From Capsicum annuum (lineage: Eukaryota > Streptophyta > Magnoliopsida > Solanales > Solanaceae), in assembly GCF_002878395.1 (NCBI RefSeq), contig NC_061119.1, positions 17,762,976-17,826,975 of the forward strand: a DNA stretch of 64,000 bases, read 5' to 3'. Within the stretch, counting starts at the first letter, position 1. Each line of letters starts with the position of its first letter. Positions 55,849 through 64,000 of the stretch are shown one piece after another. The position numbers and the translations under genes were made by a program. The notes beneath the pieces were generated by a model. That model was given only the letters and a program-made list of their open reading frames with translations, did no database searches and was not told the DNA's origin.

Positions 55849-55860
55849 TATCTCTCCCTT
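55849..55860 (-). other. Gypsy-2a polypurine tract
   Basis: AAGGGAGAGATA on the minus strand, adjacent to the LTR start. The stretch 55861-56265 between it and the pol end is non-coding. Confidence 0.7.
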
Positions 55861-56265
55861 GAGAACATTCATCCTCGAATGAGACTGACTGAGAGGGGAA
55901 AAAATAAGCTGAACATGGATAACTAGAACATGATCTCATGACTGACAAGCTGAACATATAATACTGAACATGCATATCTGATGCATGTGTAGCTGATTCA
56001 TGAATGCATAACCGAAGGTTCTAATGAACTAGGTTTTCTCACAATGAGAATGGATGTCTGATGCATAATTATATAACTGTACTGATACATGAGTGCATGA
56101 CTGAGTATGCAATGGTACTTGATACCAAATTTATAATGGGATTATGAGCATGAACCTGAATACTAAGTTTGTGATGAACACTAAACATGAAACTGAGTAA
56201 GCTTAAGGAGAGCTATTACCTTGAGCTTGATCTGAGGTGGCGGAGAAGAGGTAAGGGTACTTCAT

Positions 56266-57560
56266 TCACATATCTGCTTCTGCTTCCCAAGTAGCTCCCT
56301 CGATGGACTGATTTCGCCAAAGAACCCTAACTAGAGAGACTTCTTTATTCCTCAGTCTATGAGTCTGATAGTCTAGGATTTTGACTGGAATCTCTTTATA
56401 AGAGAGGCTATTATGAAAATCAATGCTCTGAATAGGGACTACAATTGATGGGTTAACTATGCACTTCTTGAGAAAAGATACATAGAAAATTGGATGAACT
56501 GAGGCTAGATCTGAAGGCAATTCGAGTTCATAAGCTACCTTGCCAAAACGATTGAGAATTTTGAAAGGACTGACATATCGGGGAATGAGATTTCCCTTCT
56601 TGCCGAACCCCTTCACTCTCTTTATGGGCGAAATCTTTAGATAGACATTATCACCGACCTCAAATTTGAGATCTTTTCTACGAATATCTGTGCAAAACTT
56701 CTGTCGGGTCTGAGCAGCCCAGAGTCTTTCTCTAATTAACTGGACTTTTTCTAAAGCATCGAATACCAAGTCAGGCCCTATGACTGAGGCCTCACTAACT
56801 TCAAACCAACCAATTGGAGATCTACATCTCCTACCGTAGAGAGCTTCGAATGGAGCCATATGAATATTAGAATGATAGTTGTTGTTGTATACAAACACAA
56901 TCAAAGGCAAGTGGTCATCCCAACTACCCTTGAAATCAATTGCACATGCCCTTAGTATATATTCTAGAGTCTGAATGGTCCTTTCTGCTTAACCATCTGT
57001 CTAAGGATGAAAGGTTGTACTAAGATAAACTTGGGTACCAAGACCCTTTTGGAATGTTTTCCAGAAATAAGAGGTGAACGGGGTACCTCTGTCTGAGATA
57101 ATAGACAACGAAACACCGTACAATCTAATCAACTCTCTGATGTAGAGTTTGGCATATACCTTGGCTAAATAAGAGGTATGGACTGGAAAGAAATGGGCTG
57201 ATTTGGTCATCATATCTACAATGACCCAGACTGAATCATGTTGATAACGAGTTCGAGGCAAACCCATCACGAAAACCATGTTCACTTCTTCCCACTTCCA
57301 AGTAGGAATAATGAACTCCTACATAGGACCACTAGGCTTTTGATGCTCTATCTTAACATGTTGACATGTAGAGCACTTAGCCACAAACTCAGCAATATCT
57401 CTCTTTATCCCATTCCACCAATGGACTTCCCTCAAGTCGGGGTACATCTTTGTGGCCCCTGGATGAATAGAGTAGCGTGCACCATGCGCTTCTCCAAGAA
57501 TTTGCTGCCTTAAGTAATCTACACCTGGAACATAGAGACGACCCTGACAACTCAAAACAC
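56266..57560 (-). pseudogene. Gypsy-2a integrase with chromodomain
   Basis: The zinc-binding domain (57319-57555) shows HPGATKMYPDLREVHWW and KCSTCQHVK, an H2C2 pattern. The catalytic core (57001-57285) has VWVIVDMMTKSAHF and IISDRGTPFTSYFW. The C-terminal part (56266-56910) is open with RRCRSPIGWF, YVSPFKILNRFGKV and the chromodomain-like ILDYQTHRLRNKEV and ATWEAEADM. A few stops separate the pieces. Better preserved than Gypsy-1. Confidence 0.75.
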
Positions 57561-58440
57561 CATCTCCCCCTTGGGAGAAAACCTTTATTTTCTAATTCTG
57601 AACTGACTCTTTCGACTTGACAAGGCTGGGATCTCTATCTTGCTTTTCTTTCACCTTGGAAACTAGAGGCAATTTTGAACTACTCTAAACCCATATATCG
57701 TCCTCTGAAGAATCGACTAAGTGAATGCCTAGTCTCGCAAGCTGATAGACTTCCTGAGCTAACTTCTTTTTACTATCTTTGATATGAGTAACACTATCCA
57801 TAGACATTTTACTGAGAGCATCGGCTACGATGTTTGCCTTTCCCGAATGATAAAGGACACTCATGTCATAATCTTTCAAGTGCTCTAACCTCCTTCTCTG
57901 ATGAATATTAAGATCTTTCTGAGAAAAGACATACTAAAGGCTCTTATGATCTGTGAAGACATCTACATGAACACCGTATAGATAATGCCTCCAAATCTTC
58001 AAGGCAAAGACTACAACTGCTAACTCAAGATCATGAGTAGGATAATTCTTCTCATGGGGCTTTAGATGTCTGGAGGTGTAGGCTATGACCTTACCATGCT
58101 ACATGAGGACACAACCCAAACCTACTCTGAATGCATCACAATACACTACGAACCCATTGAACTATCTGGTAATGCTAGAATTGGAGCTAAGGTGAGTCGA
58201 GTCTTCAACTCCTGAAAACTCTTCTCGCAAGGATCTGACCACTGAAACTTGACTTTCTTCTGAGTCAATCTGGACATAGGGGATGCAATAGAAGAAAATC
58301 CTTCAACAAACCGCCTGTAATAGCCAACAAAACCCAAAAAACTCCTAATATCTGATGGAGAGACAGGGCGAGGCCAGTTTCTTATTGCTTCGGTCTTTTG
58401 AGGATCCACTCTAATGCCATCATCACCGGAAATGATATGA
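57561..58440 (-). pseudogene. Gypsy-2a RNase H region
   Basis: The piece 58146-58409 carries the RT connection (NWPRPVSPSDIRSFLGFVGY) and [20 protein letters not shown]. The RNase H proper follows with a stop and ends in YHSGKANIVADALSKM near 57800-57860. Scattered stops interrupt it. Confidence 0.7.
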
Positions 58441-59139
58441 CCAAGGAATGCTATTGACCTTAGCTAAAATTTGCACTTACTGAATTTAGAAAATAACTGG
58501 TGATCTCTGAGAGTTTGAAGTACTATTTTGAGATGGTCTGTATGATCGCACTCAGTGCAAGAATAGACCAAAATATCATCTATGAAGACTATGACGAACA
58601 TGTCCAATTACTGCTTGAACACACGGTTCATCAAGTCCATAAAAGCTGCTGGGGCATTGGTAAGACCAAAGGACATAACTAAGAGTTTGAAATGACCATA
58701 CCGAGTACAGAAAGCTATTTTTGGAATGTCACACTCTCTAACTCTGAGTTGATGATAGACGAATCTGAGGTTTATCTTAGAGAAATAATTGGCACCTTGA
58801 AGTTGGTCAAACAAGTCATCGATTCTAGGAAGAGGATACTTATTCTTGACAGTAACTTTATTGAGCTAATGGTAATCAATGCACATTCTGAGAGAACCAT
58901 CTTTATTGCAGGAATAAGACTGGTGCACCCCACGAGGAAATGCTTGGTCTGATGAATCCCTTATCTAAGAGATTCTTTAATTGTTCCTTCAGTTCTCTGA
59001 GTTCTACTGGTGCCATTTTATATGGTAGAATAGAGATAGGCTGAGTGTCTGGTAGAAGATCAATACCAGAGTTTATTTTCTTTTCGAAAGAAATTCCTGA
59101 AAGGTCTTCGGGAAAAACATCTGAATACTTATTTACCAC
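58441..59139 (-). pseudogene. Gypsy-2a reverse transcriptase
   Basis: The linker (NKYSDVFPEDLSGI) starts at 59139. Palm motifs [16 protein letters not shown] and [17 protein letters not shown] lie at 58608-58814. After a TAA near 58610 the catalytic segment [13 protein letters not shown] is intact at about 58560-58600, unlike in Gypsy-1. Confidence 0.72.
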
Positions 59140-59358
59140 TGAAACTGATTCAAGACTTGGAGTCTCAAAACTAGAATCCTTAACTCAAACAAAATGTTAG
59201 ACACATACCTTAGATGTTATTTTCTTTGCTCGAAGGTAGAAAATAAACTGACCTCTAAAAATGGATACACTAGCCTCCCACTCCAGGAAGGGTTCATTTG
59301 GAAACTAAAACTGGAATATTCTATTTCTACAGTCGACTGTGTCATAGTAGGAATGAAG

Positions 59359-59637
59359 TCAATCCATGTCAAGAATGACATCAAAATCAGTCATCTCTAA
59401 TTCGACTAAGTCTGCAAAAGTGACTTTTTGAAATATCATAATCGGGTAGTTCCTATATACCCGCTGGGCTATGATAGTTTTACCTACTAGGGTAGAGACA
59501 AAAAAAGGCTCTGCTAGAATTTTGGGACTGATTCTGAAATCAACTGCTATATAAGGAGTAATAAAAGACAAGAAAGCTCCTGGATCTAGCAAAGCATAAA
59601 CATACACATGAAAGATCTGTAACGTTTCGGTAACCAC
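59359..59637 (-). pseudogene. Gypsy-2a protease
   Basis: A 92-codon open piece with YALLDPGAFLSFITPYIAVD, where DPGA replaces the common DSGA, and FDVILDMD at the end. The frame continues to the RT linker with stops between 59139 and 59359. Confidence 0.65.
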
Positions 59638-60963
59638 ATCAGGAGAATTTTTCTGATCTTGTCGCCACTGAAAAGCATAGAGATGATTTGGCCGTTGCCC
59701 ACTAGTAGCACTGGAGGTGGCACCCTGCTGATTTGGGCGACCGAACTAAGCTGAGGAGCGGAGATAACTCTGATAACCTGATTGAGGGCAGTCTCTGACT
59801 CTTTGGCCTGGATTTCCACAACTAAACCAGACTTTATTGTCCACTCTGCACACACCCTTATGGTTCTTACCACAAGTCTGACAAAGAGGATTAATTCGGG
59901 CACTGCTAACACTGCCCTGGGTCTTAGAGCCTGGCGCTCTATCTCCGTTTCTCTCTCTAAACTTAGGAACTAAAGCACTGGCTGTAGAGAGAGCTGGAAC
60001 TAATGACTTAGTATGAAACTAAGAATGGTTTCCTCTTTCTGACTTAGGCTGAGTGAAGTTGAAACTAACTGTCTTCGCTCTCTTATTCTACTTCTCCCAT
60101 ATCTTGATCTTTTGCTCCTCTATCTGCTGAGCATGGGTCATAAGCAAGGAAAGGATGATTAAGTTTGTATCAGGGGTAAATGATAGCATGGTTAATGAAT
60201 GCAAATCCACCTTGCTGAGCGAAGTTGAAACTACCTGTCTTCGCTCTGTTGTTTTGCTTCTCCCATATCTTGATCTTTTTCTCCTCTATCTGCTGAGCAT
60301 GGGTCATAAGTCTGGCTAAGGTCATGTCACTATTCAGCAAGGTGGATTTGCACTCATTAACCATGCTATTATTTACCTCTGATACAAATTTACTCATCCT
60401 TGCCTTGCTATCTACAACCATATAAAGGGCATATCTGACTAATTAAGTAAACTTAAGAGAATACTCTTTCGCTGTCATATTACCCTGCCTGATATTAATG
60501 AATTCTAGCACCTTGGCTTTTCTAAGATCTAGGGGAAAGAATCGATCAAGGAAAGCTAAAGCGAACTCCTCCCACTCAACTAACCCTACATCATCTCCCC
60601 TTTCTGACTTCTACTGCTTAAACCAAGTATGAGCAACATCCTACAACTGATATGCAGCTAGCTCAGCACTCTCAACAGTAGCCACCCCTATGATTTCTGT
60701 CACCTTCTACACTTGATCTAGAAATTCATGTGGGTCTTCGTCTGTCTTAGACCCAAGAAAGGTTGGAGGGTTCATTCGGGTGAAGTCTCGAATTTTAGCT
60801 GCAGCTGAATTGGCCATTGGTTGGTCAGAATGATAGTTGGTCATTTTTTCTGGGCAGCTATGGACTGAGAAAAAGTGGTCAATGTGGCCCTGAATTCTGC
60901 ATGAGAAACATGATCATCCAAGGGATCTTCTTGGACAGATTGGGTTCTTCTCTTGGGAGGCAT
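59638..60963 (-). pseudogene. Gypsy-2a gag, internally rearranged
   Basis: Starts at the ATG at 60961-60963 (MPPKRRTQSVQEDPLDD) with stops soon after. The capsid region includes the piece 60170-60421 (NNSMVNECKSTLLNSDMTLA). A duplication-inversion lies at 60046-60310. The zinc knuckle near 59805-59850 is degraded (first Cys absent, His replaced by Gln in CGNPGQRVRDC). Confidence 0.68.
60046..60409. repeat. Duplication with inverted insert inside Gypsy-2a gag
   Basis: A ~97-bp block occurs at 60046-60142 and 60213-60310. Between the copies, 60143-60218 is the reverse complement of 60334-60409 (shared word GCATGGTTAATGA/TCATTAACCATGC). The order is direct copy, inverted piece, direct copy, original. 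Confidence 0.75.
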
Positions 60964-61167
60964 ATTCTGAAATAAAGAGAAGAAACAGATTAGACTGAGA
61001 GATTGACTTAAATTTATGCTCACTTCCACGACATGATTACTGAAAGACGGGAAACTGTTCCTAAAACATCTTATAGCCTTCTGCACATACAGATGGCGCG
61101 CAACACACCCATGTACAAGACTCTACTAGATGCGACTTTCAGACTTCCTAGGACTCTATTGAACCTA

Positions 61168-61179
61168 GCTCTGATACCA
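61168..61179 (-). other. Gypsy-2a tRNA-Met primer-binding site
   Basis: TGGTATCAGAGC on the minus strand, a perfect match to the initiator-tRNA-Met primer site, four bases from the LTR end. The leader 60964-61167 follows. Confidence 0.82.
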
Positions 61180-61183
61180 AGTT

Positions 61184-63690
61184 TGTAACGCCCCGAATCT
61201 GGTACCCGAAACTCTACACGGTGCTCATGACCCTGAAAGACCATAAGCTAACTCATGACTGATATCTGTATCTGTACATTGCATAATATAACATAATAAT
61301 GCAAAAACATGCACTGAAAGGCCATAAGGTTCAATCTGAAATGTGACATGAATAGTATAACATCTGTGTAGGGTAATAAAATACCTAAAACAAAACTGGA
61401 AATACTAAAGTCTAAAAATTAATAGTCTAGAAAGCCTCTAACATGACTGAACTGTCTGAGTAAGGAGTTGATGGGACATGTCCCCAACTACCTCCAACTA
61501 ATAAAGTAATTAATGAGATAATATAGAAATAATCATGTCCTCAAAGGATGAGGACTCACTTCTAACTCTAACTGCTGAGGCTGGAATCTACTGCTGATCT
61601 AGAGCTCATATCTCAGAACCTATGGTATAAGACACCGCAACGCGAATGCGTCAGTACTTTGAATGTACTGGTATACATGTAAGGCAGGATGAATGCATGG
61701 GGTTCATATGCATGAACAATAATAATAACTGACTGACTATCATGAGCATGAGAATATATGCATGAGACATGATGACTGACACTAATACCATGATAACATG
61801 ATTACTGATAACTGAATACTGATAACATGACATAACTGATATAACTGATAACTGATAACATGAGTGTCTGTAGCTGACATTTCTGAATCTAATAGAACTA
61901 TCTGAGTTTCGTACTATATCTGACAGTCCTAAAGTCTGAAGAACTATCTGAGTTCTTTTATTGAGACTAGTACTGAAACTATGGGAGGTAGTTATTTAAC
62001 CGACATACCCCTAATACACCATTATGGCTGAGTTGCGGTCCAATCTGTAACTCCAATTGGAAGGGTGTCAATACTGCGCCACCAATAAGGACAAGCTATA
62101 GGTGACCCATATCTGATAGTGTCCCCAAAAGAGAATGGTGGGGCCCTTATCTAATAATGTTTATCCACCTCATCGAACAGTGTTGATGTCTCAACCTATG
62201 CTGGCTACATAGTTCTGAATGGAAGGATCACTTCTAAGGATCACACCCTCATCTGATAGTGTGTGTCTCCATCCATGGGTTCACTCGGTACTAATTTCTA
62301 ATCCCATCTGATTAGACTCTGAACATGATTAACTGAACTGAACTGAACATAGAATGAGTTACTGAATTCCGTTGACTGACGGAATACTACTGATAGCTGA
62401 CAACTGACTGAGTTCATGAGATCATGAAGATTTCCATAGTCATAAGACTTTCTGAAGTCTAAGGATTCATAGCTTGACTGAAAGTATCATGAAAAGATGA
62501 CATGGCTCTAGGCACACAACTAATATTTTGGGTACAAGTACCCCCAGGATTTGATAGAAGGAAACTTACAAAGCATGGCTTACTGGAACACATAATAATC
62601 ACCATAATCCATAATTTATTTATTGAAGCATCTAATCAAGCGGGTGATAAGCATAAACTTGTACATACATGGGGATTTCATGATATCATACTATTTGGGA
62701 ACTTTCCTTCATCTAGGCATTTAATCAAACACATGATAGGCATAGTATGTGTAAACAATATTATACAACAATTAACATCATGGTTCAATTCTGATTCCAT
62801 CATTCAAGGGTTTAATCATAGGTTTACATGAACCTACATGTATACTAATCAATTCCACATGAAATTTATCACCAAACATGGATAAAAATTCAATTAGTTA
62901 TTATCAACATGAACACTAGCAACCCAACATAAAATTCATAAAAAAAATCCATAAACTTGAACTTAGAAAAGGGATTCTTGGGCTTCATGGACTAATGGAG
63001 TCCATGAATGAACACTATGCACACCTGGGTTAAGGTTCTTGATGTTCTTGAACTTGAAGAATTGAAAATCCCTTAGTTCTTGAAGAAGATTGGATTTTTG
63101 TTCTTGGGGATTAATGTTAGAGAGAAACCCTAATATTGATTGTGAAGTAATAATGAACAAAATGAATGAAGTTGGATATAATTAGAAATATATGTAGGTG
63201 GGTGGTAAATGACCAAAATACCCTTTTAAAAATGACTTTAATTTGCTGAATTAGGACCTACGAATGTCCATCGCTAGGGCAACGGTCCGTCATTTCGACT
63301 GTCGTACGTGGACCAAGAGAAGGGATTACTGCCTAAGTAGCGACAGACTGGGCGACGGTCCGTCGCAATTTCGACGGTCCGTCAACCTGTTTGTCACACC
63401 TTAACTAGAAGGTGGCCTTGTTGTTTTCCTTGTGAAGGTCCGTCGCTAGTCCGTGGGCCTCACCGTCGCACCTGAGCGATTTTACTACCTTCAGTATTTT
63501 AGCCATAACTTTCTCCTCGAATGTTGAATTTTTATGAAATTGGTATCGATGGAAAGCTTATTCAATTTTCCACGTGATAGAAAGTGAAAATCTTAAGAAT
63601 ACTACATGTAAAAAAATAGATTCGTATTCCAAAATAAGTTCTAACATCCTTAAGATGATTTCAAGCTAGGAAAAAGGCACGGGTATTGCA
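61184..63690 (-). repeat. Gypsy-2a 5' LTR (2.5 kb)
   Basis: On the minus strand it starts TGCAATACCCGTGCC and ends GGGGCGTTACA. It is homologous throughout to 53350-55847 with many substitutions and short indels. The palindromic cluster GCGACGGTCCGTCGC lies near 63352-63366. Confidence 0.82.
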
Positions 63691-64000
63691 GTCAGCTTTG
63701 TTGAGGCATCTGCACTTGACAAATCTTATCATCCTCAAATACTTAAGTTCACTGACAATTTATAAATTATAAGGCAACTTATTAAATCATGGTATTAGTT
63801 TCTGTCAGTTAGGAAGTATTTAGTGGATATGTTAGAATTGTGATCTATCATTTTGCACTCTTACTTATCCAAAAACTTTTTTAAAAAAATGAAAAAGATA
63901 TTTGCCTACACATTTGAGCATAATGTGTTGTAATTCCCAAAATTGTTTCAAAGTTTGTGATATGGTTGAGCTTAAAGAGTTTCAGAACGAGTACCAGGAG
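63691..64000 (+). other. Flank of Gypsy-2, possible exon start
   Basis: Immediately right of the LTR, the plus strand reads SFVEASALDKSYHPQILKFT in an open frame for about 70 bases before a TAA. This could be a short exon remnant cut by the LTR, but there is no splice evidence. The rest is AT-rich. Confidence 0.2.

Noticed and set aside
1..64000. tRNA, rRNA and bacterial-type features (operons, Shine-Dalgarno sites)
   Set aside because: None seen; introns, TATA boxes and plant retroelements show nuclear plant DNA. The TGGTATCAGAGC motifs are primer sites, not tRNA genes.

Overview
The window looks like repeat-dominated nuclear DNA of a flowering plant, probably a nightshade (Solanaceae). The grounds are intron-containing gene remnants with GT/AG borders, plant-type retroelements using an initiator-tRNA-Met primer site, an endogenous pararetrovirus, hAT transposons and SINE/LINE tails. 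The family assignment is inference. I found no intact host gene. Nearly everything coding-like is a transposable element, a viral fossil or a decayed exon.

Layout. (1) 1-11,225: an endogenous caulimovirid (plant pararetrovirus) locus. A minus-strand unit carries the movement-protein region and is joined head-to-head at 3459/3460 to a plus-strand unit carrying a zinc knuckle, protease, reverse transcriptase and RNase H. A 2.37-kb segment (terminal ORF, promoter-like region, leader, primer site) occurs as a direct repeat and partly as an inverted third copy. The locus ends in an ATAAT microsatellite. (2) 11.3-15 kb: AT-rich DNA with a (TA)n tract, a ~109-bp minisatellite and Helitron-like termini. 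(3) 14.8-21.5 kb: exon-like pieces of an unidentified minus-strand gene, broken by a 283-bp hAT-type MITE and by a 5.24-kb Ac-like hAT element with transposase remnants. (4) 22-28.9 kb: duplicated Helitron-like ends, a decayed small secreted-protein gene, SINEs, a LINE tail and MITEs. (5) 28.9-46.4 kb: a nested stack. A minus-strand Ty1/Copia element is flanked by LTRs in opposite orientation to each other. Its lower LTR is split by a second hAT element, which holds a satellite array and an assembly gap. Its body is split by a Ty3/Gypsy chromodomain element. (6) 46.4-52.3 kb: a row of plus-strand gene fragments: an unidentified multi-exon gene, an RPA-like OB-fold gene and a cyclic-nucleotide-gated channel exon. 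(7) 52.3-63.7 kb: a minus-strand Gypsy element sharing its 3' LTR with the truncated gag of a second copy.

The elements do not act together as a pathway. What can be read is relative age. Copia came first. The Gypsy element then entered the Copia body, and hAT-2 entered the Copia LTR. In the 15-21 kb segment a MITE and hAT-1 landed in a host gene. The least ordinary features are the head-to-head viral units with complementary gene content, the inverted Copia LTR pair, the hAT-2 satellite with a palindrome at the gap edge, the gene-fragment row at 47-52 kb, and the LTR-sharing Gypsy tandem. Family names come from motif recognition by eye, with no database search.
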